The notes beneath the pieces are model-generated. The model ran no database searches. It was not told the origin of the DNA and was given only the letters and a program-made list of their open reading frames with translations. A program made the position numbers and the translations under genes. From JAKACA01 sp049510975 (GTDB taxonomy: Bacteria; Actinomycetota; Acidimicrobiia; Acidimicrobiales; Bog-793), in contig JBEKYM010000011.1 of the NCBI GenBank assembly GCA_049510975.1, forward strand, positions 1 to 64,000: a stretch of DNA of 64,000 nt. The letters are read 5' to 3'. Positions 15,142 to 23,502 of the stretch are shown one piece after another (position 1 is the first letter of the stretch; every line of letters starts with the position of its first letter).

Positions 15142-17481
15142 GTGACGGTGCGACGACACGATCGAGCTCGGCTCGATGACGAACGTGGATCGAGCCCGAT
15201 GGCGAGCTCGTCGACCGCTCCCGCCCTCGTCGAAGCGGTGTACTCACGCTGGTCCGAGCGCGTGGCCGGCGGGCGCGAGCGCCTCGATCGACCGACGACG
15301 TTCGCCGAGAAGGTGCTCGTCAACCACCTGCGTGACCCGCACGGTCAGGAGATGGCACGCGGGCAGAGCTACGCCGACTTCGACCCCGATCGGGTCGCAC
15401 TCCAGGACGCCCTCGCCCAGATTGTCGCGCTGCAACTGCTCGCGGCCGGCCTGGACGAGGTAGCGGTGCCGACCACGGTGCATTGTGATCACCTGATCCG
15501 AGCCAAGGTCGGGTCCGTCGTCGATCTCCGCTCTGCTCTCGACGTGAACTCGGAGGTCTACGAGTTCCTCCGGGCCGTCTGTGACCGCTTCAACATCGCC
15601 TTCTTTCGGCCCGGTTCCGGGATCATCCACCAAGTGGTGCTGGAGAACTATGCCTTTCCCGGTGGGATGATGATCGGCACGGACAGCCACACACCCAACG
15701 CCGGCGGGCTCGGCATGGTTGCCATCGGAGTCGGCGGCGGGGACGCCATCGACGTCATGACGGGCCAGGCGTTCAACCTTCGTTGGCCCAGGCTCATCGG
15801 CGTGCGCCTCGTCGGGCACCTTTCCGGGTGGTCGTCCCCAAAGGACGTCATTCTCAAGGTGGCCAGCCTGCTGTCAGTGACTGGCGGCACCGGCGCCATC
15901 GTCGAATACTTCGGACCAGGGGCCGACACCATCAGCGCCACAGGCAAGGCCACGATCTGCAACATGGGCGCCGAGGTGGGAGCGACCACATCGCTCTTCC
16001 CGTTCGATGACAACATCGCTGCGTACCTCGCCGCCACCGGGCGCGGGAACATCGCCGAGCTGGCCGGCGGCGTGAGCTCTGATCTCCGAGCAGACCCCGA
16101 GGTGGAGGCTGACCCGGAGGCTTACTTCGACGAGGTCGTCGAGATCGATCTGTCGTCGCTGGCGCCCCTCGTCAATGGTCCCGACACACCCGATCTCAGT
16201 CATCGGGTGGGCGAGGTGGGCGCGTGGGCTATCGACAATGGCGTGGCACCTCAGCTGTCGGCCGCCCTCATCGGCTCGTGCACGAACTCTTCGTACGAGG
16301 ACATGACACGGGCTGCATCGATCGCCCGACAGGCGGCGGCGAACGGATTGCGAGCCAAGGTCGAGTTGTTTGTCACGCCCGGTTCCGAGCAAGTGCGGGC
16401 AACGATGGAGCGGGACGGGCTGCTCTCGGACCTCGAAGCCATTGGGGGCACGGTGCTCGCGAACGCCTGCGGCCCGTGCATCGGCCAATGGGACCGCGTT
16501 GCCGACCCCGGCAAGCCCAACACGATCGTCACCAGTTTCAACCGCAACTTCCCGAAACGCAACGACGGCAATTCCGGCACCAAGGCCTTCGTGACGTCGC
16601 CGGAGATGGTCGTGGCCTACGCCCTGGCGGGAACCCTCGACTTCGACCCGCTCACTGACGGGATTGCGACCGACGCCGGGACCGCCGTCCGCCTCGAGCC
16701 GCCGACAGGAGTGCAATTGCCACCGCGAGGCTTCGATCGCGGAGCGCCCGGCTTGGTGGAACCGGCGAGCGACGGTCGCTGCACCGTCGTCACGGTCTCG
16801 CCCCACTCCGATCGCCTGCAGCTGCTCGCCCCGTTCCCGGCCTGGGACGGTGAGGACTACATCGAATTGCCCGTGCTGATGAAAGCGAAGGGCAGGTGCA
16901 CGACCGATCACATCTCTGCCGCCGGCGCCTGGCTTGTCTACCGCGGTCATCTCGAGAACATCTCCGGCAATCTGTTCCTCGGCGTTGTCAACGCGTTCAC
17001 GGGCGCCACCGGTGAAGGAACCGATCCGAGCGACGGCGAGACCCGCTCGTTCCCGATGATCGCCAAACGCCTCGCCGAGTCGGGCACCCACTGGTGTGCG
17101 GTCGGCGCCGACAACTATGGCGAGGGCTCGTCGCGCGAGCACGCAGCCATGGAGCCCCGGTTCCGAGGTGGGCTCGTCATCCTCGCCAAGTCGTTCGCCC
17201 GCATCCACGAGACCAACTTGAAGAAGCAGGGCATCCTTCCGCTCACGTTCCGCGATCCGGGGACGTACGAACTGATCGGCCAAGACGATCGCATCTCGGT
17301 CCTCGATCTGGCTTCGCTCGCCCCGGACGCGCCGGTGCGCTGCCGAATCAGCCACCACGACGGGAGCCATCGCGAGTTCTTCTGTACGCATACGTTCAGC
17401 CTTCAGCAACTCGAATGGTTCAAGGCAGGGAGTGCTCTCAATGTCATCCGCGGGCGCCAGAGCTCCATTGCGGTGAGATGA
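15142..17481 (+). CDS. acn: Aconitate hydratase
   Basis: 779-residue [4Fe-4S] aconitase interconverting citrate and isocitrate. The cluster cysteines are C380 in LIGSCTNSSYED and C443/C446 in NACGPCIGQW. The N-terminal domain shows MMIGTDSHTPNAGGLGM. The C-terminal swivel domain has KGRCTTDHISAAGAWL and the catalytic Ser region NYGEGSSREHAAMEPR. The size and NSGTKAFVTSPE segment are closer to the mitochondrial-type enzyme than to AcnA (~890 aa). Start GTG 15142 has GGAGG 6 bases upstream; an open frame continues further upstream but crosses the operator. Likely controlled by the divergent MarR. Confidence 0.95.
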   Translation: MTVRRHDRARLDDERGSSPMASSSTAPALVEAVYSRWSERVAGGRERLDRPTTFAEKVLVNHLRDPHGQEMARGQSYADFDPDRVALQDALAQIVALQLLAAGLDEVAVPTTVHCDHLIRAKVGSVVDLRSALDVNSEVYEFLRAVCDRFNIAFFRPGSGIIHQVVLENYAFPGGMMIGTDSHTPNAGGLGMVAIGVGGGDAIDVMTGQAFNLRWPRLIGVRLVGHLSGWSSPKDVILKVASLLSVTGGTGAIVEYFGPGADTISATGKATICNMGAEVGATTSLFPFDDNIAAYLAATGRGNIAELAGGVSSDLRADPEVEADPEAYFDEVVEIDLSSLAPLVNGPDTPDLSHRVGEVGAWAIDNGVAPQLSAALIGSCTNSSYEDMTRAASIARQAAANGLRAKVELFVTPGSEQVRATMERDGLLSDLEAIGGTVLANACGPCIGQWDRVADPGKPNTIVTSFNRNFPKRNDGNSGTKAFVTSPEMVVAYALAGTLDFDPLTDGIATDAGTAVRLEPPTGVQLPPRGFDRGAPGLVEPASDGRCTVVTVSPHSDRLQLLAPFPAWDGEDYIELPVLMKAKGRCTTDHISAAGAWLVYRGHLENISGNLFLGVVNAFTGATGEGTDPSDGETRSFPMIAKRLAESGTHWCAVGADNYGEGSSREHAAMEPRFRGGLVILAKSFARIHETNLKKQGILPLTFRDPGTYELIGQDDRISVLDLASLAPDAPVRCRISHHDGSHREFFCTHTFSLQQLEWFKAGSALNVIRGRQSSIAVR

Positions 17482-17697
17482 CCTCATCACCGACGATCTT
17501 CGGCGCCTGGAGGGAGTCCGTAGAAGCTTGGAGGGACTCAGATCGCCAAACCGACCGCCGGCACCTATTTGGCGGCGCACCTCGGGGTCGCAGCACCAAC
17601 GAGCCGGAAGGGTGGCCTTGACGACGCTGCCTCCAAGTGGCGGAGGAGACGTGGCCGAACTGGCACTGCGACGATCTGCGAGAGACGATTGCTGCTC

Positions 17698-18282
17698 GTG
17701 ATCACCGACACTGCCTTGCTCGTGATGGACCTGCAAAACGAAATCGTCGATCGCCTTGGTGAGCGGTCGGAGCAGTTCCTGGCCACGCTCGCCGAGATCG
17801 TGGCCGCCGCGCGGGCAGCGGAGATGCCGGTCGTGTTCGTCCGAGTCGCCTTCCGGCCGGGAACGCCCGAAGTGAGCTCGAGGAACCAGACCTTCTCGAG
17901 GCTCGCTGCATCCTCCGGTCTCGGTGAGACGGACACGGGCACCCAGATCCACCCCGCCCTGGCTCCGGCTCCGGCCGACGTCATCGTGACGAAGCGGCGA
18001 GTGAGCGCCTTCTCCGGCAGCGACCTCGACGTCGTCCTGCGATCGCTTGACGTGGATTCCCTCGTGCTGACGGGGATCGCCACGAGCGGCGTCGTTCTGT
18101 CGACGCTTCGACAGGCTGCTGACCTGGACTTCCGGTTGACAGTGGTCCGCGATGGCTGCGCCGACAGCGATCCCGAGGTGCATCGGGTGCTGATGGACAA
18201 AGTCTTTCCCCGCCAGGCGAAGGTGGTGAGCGCCTCGGAATGGATCGAGTACGTTCAAGGCGCCACCTCCGAGCGCGCCTGA
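17698..18282 (+). CDS. Isochorismatase-like hydrolase lacking the nucleophilic Cys
   Basis: 194-residue isochorismatase-fold protein. ITDTALLVMDLQNEIV carries the catalytic Asp and VTKRRVSAFSGSDLDVVLRS the Lys region with the usual spacing. The segment that normally carries the Cys nucleophile (ATxxCVxxT) reads LTGIATSGVVLSTLRQAAD, with Val in that place. True isochorismatases such as EntB and PhzD also lack the Cys, so activity is possible without it. GTG 17698 starts directly before the core; a longer open frame back to 17569 has no family similarity. It follows aconitase by 216 bases, which contain nothing I recognise. Confidence 0.8.
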   Translation: MITDTALLVMDLQNEIVDRLGERSEQFLATLAEIVAAARAAEMPVVFVRVAFRPGTPEVSSRNQTFSRLAASSGLGETDTGTQIHPALAPAPADVIVTKRRVSAFSGSDLDVVLRSLDVDSLVLTGIATSGVVLSTLRQAADLDFRLTVVRDGCADSDPEVHRVLMDKVFPRQAKVVSASEWIEYVQGATSERA

Positions 18283-18374
18283 GCTCTGCTCGGTCGAACG
18301 GCCCTCGCGCTCGGCACTGGAGTGAGCGGATGCCGGCGGCACCGAGTCGGCGAGACAGCTTGAGTTGTTCTCGA

Positions 18375-18380
18375 TAGCCT
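18375..18380 (+). promoter_or_regulatory. Leaderless -10 box (TAGCCT) for patatin gene
   Basis: TAGCCT, a six-base spacer CCAGCG, then GTG 18387; no ribosome binding site. Confidence 0.6.
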
Positions 18381-18386
18381 CCAGCG

Positions 18387-19274
18387 GTGACTCGTGCGGT
18401 GGTTCTTGGTGGCGGTGGGCCGGTCGGCATCGGCTGGGAAGCTGGCCTTCTCGTGGGTCTGGCGGCCGAAGGGGTGAACATCGACGGGGCCGATGCCATC
18501 TTTGGCACGTCGGCGGGCTCGTTCGTCGGCGCGCAGCTGGCGCTCGGTGTTGACCTCGCCGAGGTGGTGTCGGCTCTGGCAACCACTCGGGCGGTCGTTG
18601 CGAGCCAGAGCGGGTCGACCGCAATGGCCGAACGAATGCAACAGCTGATGGCAGCCATCACCAAGGCAGCGCTCTCGGAAGGAGCGCCTGAGGAGGCGCG
18701 TCGCGCCATTGGCCGCCTGTCGCTCGAGGCGACGGTGCCGACCGAGGAGGAGTTCCTCGGCTTCTTCGCCGTTCTCGAACACAGTCCGTGGCCCGAGCGC
18801 TTCGCCTGTACGGCCGTCGAGACGGCGACCGGTGAGTTCGTTGTCTGGAGCCAAGGGTCGGGCGTCGACCTCCGGCATGCCGTCGCCTCCAGTTGCTCGG
18901 TGCCGTGTGTCTACCCGCCGGTGACGATCGGAGGGCGCCGCTATATGGATGGTGGGATGCGAAGCGCTCTCAACGCTGACATCGCCGGTGGCCACGAGTG
19001 CGTGCTCGTCGTCTCGGTCATGATGCTGACGCTGCCGGAAGGCATCAGCAACCCGCTGTTCGACGCCTTCCTCGGCGGGATGGCCGGAGAGCTGGAGATG
19101 CTTCGGTCGTCTGGATCGGCCGTCGAGGTCATCGAGCCGGATCAAGAGTTCCTCGAGATCAGCGGGTGGGGGACCTCATTGATGGATTCCAGCAAGGCGC
19201 TGGCGGCCTATGAGGTGGGTATCGGTCAGGGCGTGGCAGAGGCGCAACGTATTGCACGGCTCTGGAACCGCTGA
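18387..19274 (+). CDS. Patatin-like phospholipase
   Basis: 295-residue patatin-fold serine hydrolase with a Ser-Asp dyad. The oxyanion loop is VVLGGGGPVGIGWEAG (residues ~5-20), the nucleophile elbow IFGTSAGSFVGA, and the catalytic Asp in RYMDGGMRS (DGG). It probably acts on acyl ester bonds of phospholipids or related lipids in the cytoplasm or at the membrane; no signal peptide is seen. Leaderless GTG start. A 26-codon hydrophobic ORF with its own GGAGG follows two bases after its stop region and may be co-transcribed. Confidence 0.9.
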   Translation: MTRAVVLGGGGPVGIGWEAGLLVGLAAEGVNIDGADAIFGTSAGSFVGAQLALGVDLAEVVSALATTRAVVASQSGSTAMAERMQQLMAAITKAALSEGAPEEARRAIGRLSLEATVPTEEEFLGFFAVLEHSPWPERFACTAVETATGEFVVWSQGSGVDLRHAVASSCSVPCVYPPVTIGGRRYMDGGMRSALNADIAGGHECVLVVSVMMLTLPEGISNPLFDAFLGGMAGELEMLRSSGSAVEVIEPDQEFLEISGWGTSLMDSSKALAAYEVGIGQGVAEAQRIARLWNR

Positions 19275-19288
19275 AGGAGGGCATCGGA

Positions 19289-19369
19289 GTGACCGTCATG
19301 GGGAAGCTCCTCCTGTTGGCACTCGTCGTGGCGATCACGCCGGCGTCCCAGCGCGCAGCCGCCGCCTGA
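19289..19369 (+). CDS. Possible 26-residue membrane microprotein
   Basis: GTG-started ORF of 26 codons with GGAGG (19276-19280) 8 bases upstream, right after the patatin stop. Met4-Gly-Lys is followed by a hydrophobic run LLLLALVVAITPA and a short AAAA tail, as in a small single-pass membrane peptide. Its stop codon lies in the ascending arm of a 7-bp hairpin. No family recognised; the support is the ribosome binding site, position and composition only. Confidence 0.35.
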   Translation: MTVMGKLLLLALVVAITPASQRAAAA

Positions 19370-19381
19370 GCGAGCTCAGGC
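19364..19381 (+). terminator. Hairpin after patatin/microprotein
   Basis: GCCTGAG / CTCAGGC, 7-bp perfect stem with the 4-base loop CGAG, at the end of the small ORF. No T-tract. Confidence 0.45.
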
Positions 19382-19507
19382 CCGAGCTGGAGCGTCCAGG
19401 TCACGGCCAACCCGACGCCTTATGTCCGGCTGGGCGAGCGATATTCGAGCTGAGCCGATGCAGCAAAGTGCTCCGCCGGCGGCGGGCGAAGGAGCGAAAG
19501 GGCGAGC

Positions 19508-19915
19508 CTACGGCGACTGACGGATCGGAGGTGCCCACACCGGGCGAGGGATCAGGCAGAACGGGTGGCCGGCGGGGTCTGCGTACACGTGGTCGTCCGA
19601 GAGCTTGCTGGCACCGCATTCCAGCACCCGGCGTTCCGCTTCCTCGAGATCCTCCACCATCACGTCCAGATGGAACTGCTGCGGGTACCGCGAGTCGGGC
19701 CATTTCGGCGCTTGAAAATCTTCCGCTTGCTGGAAGGCGATCCCCGATGCCGTCTCGTTTGCGGCGATCACCACCCAGTCCTCGCTCCTGAACGTCACCG
19801 GGAGCCCGAGGAGAACGGAGTAAAACGACGCCAAAGCGGTCGGGGCAGGGCAGTCGACGACGATGTGGTGCAGACGGCCGATGGGATTCCCGTCGAGGGC
19901 GGGTCGCCCCTTCAT
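19508..19915 (-). CDS. VOC/glyoxalase-superfamily protein
   Basis: 135-residue vicinal-oxygen-chelate protein: LHHIVVDCPAPTALASFYSVLLGLPV, then QQFHLDVMVEDLEEAERRVLECGA and VYADPAGHPFCLIPRP. This is the actinobacterial glyoxalase-like type. The ATG overlaps the stop of the preceding DinB-TPR gene (ATGA), so it is the third cistron of a methyltransferase/DinB-TPR/VOC operon. Substrate unknown. Confidence 0.85.
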   Translation of the reverse strand: MKGRPALDGNPIGRLHHIVVDCPAPTALASFYSVLLGLPVTFRSEDWVVIAANETASGIAFQQAEDFQAPKWPDSRYPQQFHLDVMVEDLEEAERRVLECGASKLSDDHVYADPAGHPFCLIPRPVWAPPIRQSP

Positions 19916-20667
19916 CGCTGGCTGGCGGCCGTCGGAGGGAAACGTGCGAGCACGGCCTCGAGCCGCCCGCCGCTGCGCAGGGAGGCGAGGTCAGCGTCTC
20001 GCTGCGCGTTGGCGGCTACGTCAGGGTTGAGCAGGATCGCCTCTTGCAGGCTGCGAGTCGCATCGTCGAGCGAGGCCGCCCTGGCTTGGGCGCAGGCCAA
20101 GTTGTAGTAGGCCATGCCCCGCGCTGCCTCCGGCGCCGCAAGGTACTCGGCTACGGCGACGGCTTGTTGCTGCAAGCCAACTCCACGATCGGGCTGTCCA
20201 TGCGCGAGGTAGTAGTCGCCCAAATGTCCCGTTGGGTGCCAGAAACCCCGCACGATGAGCTGCAGCCAGAGCATCCGGCCGCCCAGCCATGGGTGCCGGG
20301 ACGGGTCGAGGAGGTCGTCGTCGCCAATCGAAGCCACGCCGTCGATCATCGCCTGTGTGGTCCGCCGGCTGCCGGCCGCCACCAGATCGTCCGCCTGAGC
20401 GGCGTAACTCAGGTACACCTCTGCCGACGAGTGGTCGATCTCTCCGAACGACGGGGGAGTCTCGCCTCGCTCGATCGCCTCGAGTCGCTGAACCTGCTGG
20501 TCTTTGAACTCGGTGTTGTGGGCGACGAGCGGGGCTGCGGCCCATCGCTCCGGGCTGCCGACCTCACGAGTGGTCCGTGCTGCCACGGCGAGGAGCAGCT
20601 CTTCTTCGAGAGCGGCAAAGCCGATCAAGCCGATGATGGCCGCCCGCAGGCCGGTGGTGTCGCTCAC
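19912..20667 (-). CDS. DinB-like four-helix bundle fused to TPR-type C-terminus
   Basis: 251 residues in two parts. Residues ~1-150 look like a DinB/ClbS-type helical bundle, with LVAHNTEFKDQQVQRLEAI and the late His pair in FWHPTGHLGDYYLAHG. Residues ~155-230 form a tetratricopeptide-like helical repeat (MAYYNLACAQARAASLDDATRSLQEAILLNPD). The GTG overlaps the methyltransferase stop (GTGA) and its own end overlaps the VOC gene (ATGA), so the three are translationally coupled. Domain assignment of the N-terminal half is by pattern and is moderately sure; function unknown, perhaps small-molecule modification or resistance given the partners. Confidence 0.7.
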   Translation of the reverse strand: MSDTTGLRAAIIGLIGFAALEEELLLAVAARTTREVGSPERWAAAPLVAHNTEFKDQQVQRLEAIERGETPPSFGEIDHSSAEVYLSYAAQADDLVAAGSRRTTQAMIDGVASIGDDDLLDPSRHPWLGGRMLWLQLIVRGFWHPTGHLGDYYLAHGQPDRGVGLQQQAVAVAEYLAAPEAARGMAYYNLACAQARAASLDDATRSLQEAILLNPDVAANAQRDADLASLRSGGRLEAVLARFPPTAASQR

Positions 20668-21296
20668 GGCCGAGCTCCGGTCTCGCCGCAGCCGCCAGAC
20701 CGCCCTCGCGGCTCGCCGCAGCCGTCGGCGGCGAGAGCCGGCTTATAGGCGACGAAACGCAGCATCCCGTCCACCACGATGGTGATGTTGCGAAACCCGA
20801 ATGCCTGCAACCGCGGCAGCAGCGACGCCGGCTCGATGGGGTTGTAGGTGTCATCGGCATGAAAGTGATGCAACTCGTTGCTCGCCAGGCTGTCGGAGCC
20901 GATCAAGACGCCCCCAGGACGAAGTACACGGAATACCTCGGAGAGCGCTCGGTCCTGCAGGGCAAGCGTCGGGATGTGGTGCAGCATCGTGAAGCACCCC
21001 ACGGAGTCGAAGGACTCGTCTCCGAGGCTCATCGAGGCTGCATCGCCTACCTCGATCTCAACGTTGGTTCCGGAATACCTGGCGGCGAGCACGCCGGCGG
21101 CTTCAGGTTCGAGCTCGAGGGCGACGAGACGCCGAACCTGGTGTCTGAGCCAGTCCGTGGCCGCACCCGGGCCGGGCCCGAGCTCGAGCATCTCCTCGCC
21201 GAGGTCGACCCCGCTCGTGAGCGACGGGAGCAGGTCGGTTTGGATGTGGGTCGCCCATTCCGGGCTCGGGCACAGTTGAGCGTGGTTCGCGTTCAT
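20664..21296 (-). CDS. Class I SAM-dependent methyltransferase
   Basis: 210-residue Rossmann methyltransferase. Motif I is EEMLELGPGPGAATDWLR, motif II LVALELEPEAA, motif III region VGDAASMSLGDESFDSVGCFTMLHHI, and motif IV EVFRVLRPGGVLIGSD, which places it in the Methyltransf_11/25 group. The C-terminus is Gly/Arg-rich and probably disordered. Leaderless ATG (TAGCCT at 21308-21303 plus six bases), divergent from an AraC-type regulator 54 bases away that may control this operon. Acceptor substrate unknown. Confidence 0.88.
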   Translation of the reverse strand: MNANHAQLCPSPEWATHIQTDLLPSLTSGVDLGEEMLELGPGPGAATDWLRHQVRRLVALELEPEAAGVLAARYSGTNVEIEVGDAASMSLGDESFDSVGCFTMLHHIPTLALQDRALSEVFRVLRPGGVLIGSDSLASNELHHFHADDTYNPIEPASLLPRLQAFGFRNITIVVDGMLRFVAYKPALAADGCGEPRGRSGGCGETGARP

Positions 21297-21302
21297 GACG
21301 TC

Positions 21303-21308
21303 AGGCTA
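21303..21308 (-). promoter_or_regulatory. Leaderless -10 box (TAGCCT) for methyltransferase operon
   Basis: On the minus strand TAGCCT is followed by GACGTC and the ATG at 21296; no ribosome binding site. Confidence 0.6.
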
Positions 21309-21336
21309 CGGAACCTCCCCGCCGCGGCCTAGGGCG

Positions 21337-21342
21337 TACGCT
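21337..21342 (+). promoter_or_regulatory. Probable leaderless -10 box (TACGCT) for AraC gene
   Basis: TACGCT lies 8 bases before GTG 21351 and there is no ribosome binding site. The spacing is slightly longer than in the other leaderless genes. Confidence 0.45.
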
Positions 21343-21350
21343 GCCAACCT

Positions 21351-22124
21351 GTGTCGCCAGATGGACAATGTTCCCAATCGGGCTCGACTTCGCAGCCCGC
21401 CGTCGTCGTCGCGACCTTTGCAATGGTGGCCGGGTCCCGCTTCGAGTGGCACACGCATCACGACCACCAGCTCGCGTGGGCCCCAAACGGCGTCCTGACG
21501 GTGGTCACTGATGACGCCACCTGGGTCCTGCCTCCGACAAAAGCGTTGTGGATACCCGCCGAGCTGCCGCACGAGACGTTGGCGTCCGGTCGAGCCACGA
21601 TGCGGTCGCTCTACCTCCGGCCGGACCTGTGTCCGATCAGCTGGCCCGAGCCCCGGCCGGTCGCCGCCCGCCCGTTGCTCGGTGAGCTCATCGGCTATCT
21701 CGACACACGGGACCTCGAGGAGCCGAGACGCCAGCGCGCCGAGGCGCTGCTGCTGGATCTTCTCGAACCGGCGGCGCTCGCGACCATCGAGGTGAGACTG
21801 CCCCGGGACGAGCGCGCCAGGGCCGTGGGACAGGGTCTGGCCGACTCTCCTGCCGACAAGCGGACCCTCGACGAGTGGGGTCACGAGGTAGGAGCGAGCG
21901 GGAGAACGCTCGCTCGTGCCTTCCTCGCCGATACGGGAGTGCCGTTCGGTCGCTGGAGGACCTTGCTCCGGCTGCAGGCGGCGCTGCCTGCGCTCGCTGC
22001 AGCTGAACCCGTCGGCAACATCGCCCGTCGGGTCGGATACGAGACCACGAGCGCCTTCGTCGCCGCGTTCCGGCGGGAAACCGGGCTGACGCCGTCGGCA
22101 TACTTTCGTCACCTGCCGGAGTGA
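21351..22124 (+). CDS. AraC-family transcriptional regulator
   Basis: 257-residue regulator with an N-terminal cupin sensor (FEWHTHHDHQLAWAPNGVLTV, with HxH-type residues) and a C-terminal double helix-turn-helix (~160-255): LDEWGHEVGASGRTLARAF and VGNIARRVGYETTSAFVAAFRRETG, ending with the family pattern TPSAYFR. It is divergent from the methyltransferase operon with overlapping promoter regions and may regulate it, itself, or chrA 67 bases downstream. The cupin HxH type resembles NimR-like regulators of efflux genes; inducer unknown. Confidence 0.9.
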   Translation: MSPDGQCSQSGSTSQPAVVVATFAMVAGSRFEWHTHHDHQLAWAPNGVLTVVTDDATWVLPPTKALWIPAELPHETLASGRATMRSLYLRPDLCPISWPEPRPVAARPLLGELIGYLDTRDLEEPRRQRAEALLLDLLEPAALATIEVRLPRDERARAVGQGLADSPADKRTLDEWGHEVGASGRTLARAFLADTGVPFGRWRTLLRLQAALPALAAAEPVGNIARRVGYETTSAFVAAFRRETGLTPSAYFRHLPE

Positions 22125-22191
22125 CGACGCAGGCGCGGCGAGCCGCTAGCGGAGCAATGGCGGTGGACGATCGGATCGGTGACGGCAACCG

Positions 22192-23382
22192 ATGACTGGC
22201 GGCGAAGAGAAACCGCCGGCAGGGAGCGCCGAGCAGGTGCCGCTGCGCACGATCGCACGTGAGTGGACCCGCCTCGGGTGTATCGGCTTCGGCGGACCTC
22301 CCACACATATCGCGCTGCTGCGAGATCTGTGCGTGGACGAGCGCCGATGGCTTGACGCGAAGGAGTTCGAGGACGGGATTGCCGCCACGAACCTCCTGCC
22401 GGGGCCGGCATCCACACAACTGGCGATCTTTTGCGCCTGGCGACTCCGTGGCGCCGCCGGTGCCGTCGTCGGCGGACTGTGCTTCATCGTCCCGGGCCTC
22501 GTGCTCATTCTCGGGCTCTCGGCCGTCTTCCTCGCTCGCCGGCCTCCAGATTGGATCCTCGGCGCAGCTGCCGGAGCGGGTGCGGCGGTTCCGGCCGTCG
22601 CTCTCCGAGCGGCGTATGGGTTCGTTCCGGCGAGTTGGCAGCGAATCGGGCAGCAGCGCTCCGATCGTCTTCGCTGGATTGTCTATGCCCTGGTGGGAGG
22701 TGCCGTGGCCTCAACGGAAGGTCCGTACCTGGTCCTCGCTCTCCTGGCTTGTGGTTCTGCCGAGATCGTTGTGCGCCGAGGGGACCGACCCTCGTCGTCC
22801 CGACCCACTCGTGCGGTCATCCCAGCGCTCGTCGGGCAGACCGTCGCTCTCGGCGGGTTCGGAGCGCTTGCCTGGGTGGCCTTCAAAGTCGGTGCTCTCT
22901 CGTACGGCGGAGGCTTCGTCATCATCCCCCTCATGCAGCACGACGTCGTCTCCACGTACCACTGGATGACCGGAGCTCAGTTTCTGAACGCAGTCGCCCT
23001 CGGTCAGGTCACCCCTGGACCCGTAGTCCTGACGGTGGCCGTCGTCGGGTACGCCGCCGGTGGGGTCGGCGGAGGAGTCCTGGCGACGGTGATCGCATTC
23101 GCTCCATCCTTTGTCTTCGTTCTGTTCGGCGGTCGACATTTCGACCGTCTCCGCACCAATACTGCTGTGAAGTCCTTCCTCAGCGGTGCTGGTCCGAGCG
23201 TTGTTGGTGCCATCGCAGGCTCTGCCATTCCCCTCGGCCTTGCCTTCGCCCACCTGTGGCAGATCCCGGTGCTGGCTGGGGCGTTGACGTGGGTGTTTCC
23301 CGGTCGGAGAAGCATCGTGAGCTGCCTCGTCATCGCGGCGGTGATCGGCATGATCGTAGCGATGGCAGGCCTGCGAGCCTGA
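22192..23382 (+). CDS. chrA: Chromate transporter (ChrA family)
   Basis: 396-residue two-domain CHR family membrane protein. Each half carries the family motif: WTRLGCIGFGGPPTHIALLR in the N-terminal half and KVGALSYGGGFVIIPLMQHD in the C-terminal half. The paired segments NLLPGPASTQLAIFCAW and ALGQVTPGPVVLTVAVVGY follow the motifs in each half. ChrA proteins extrude chromate and may transport sulfate. About ten hydrophobic segments are visible. It follows araC on the same strand; the ATG has no strong ribosome binding site. Confidence 0.93.
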   Translation: MTGGEEKPPAGSAEQVPLRTIAREWTRLGCIGFGGPPTHIALLRDLCVDERRWLDAKEFEDGIAATNLLPGPASTQLAIFCAWRLRGAAGAVVGGLCFIVPGLVLILGLSAVFLARRPPDWILGAAAGAGAAVPAVALRAAYGFVPASWQRIGQQRSDRLRWIVYALVGGAVASTEGPYLVLALLACGSAEIVVRRGDRPSSSRPTRAVIPALVGQTVALGGFGALAWVAFKVGALSYGGGFVIIPLMQHDVVSTYHWMTGAQFLNAVALGQVTPGPVVLTVAVVGYAAGGVGGGVLATVIAFAPSFVFVLFGGRHFDRLRTNTAVKSFLSGAGPSVVGAIAGSAIPLGLAFAHLWQIPVLAGALTWVFPGRRSIVSCLVIAAVIGMIVAMAGLRA

Positions 23383-23502
23383 CCGCCGGGCGCCAGATGT
23401 ATCCAAAAAGAGCGGCCATCGGCGAGCCGCATTGACGGAGGAACAGCCACGGTCGCTGGGCTCGGTCTTCAGTAATCGGCCGGGTATGCCGATAGATACC
23501 TG

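Noticed and set aside
15874..18624. 916-codon minus-strand frame antisense to aconitase and neighbours
   Set aside because: The plus strand holds aconitase and isochorismatase-like motifs; no family pattern on the minus strand.
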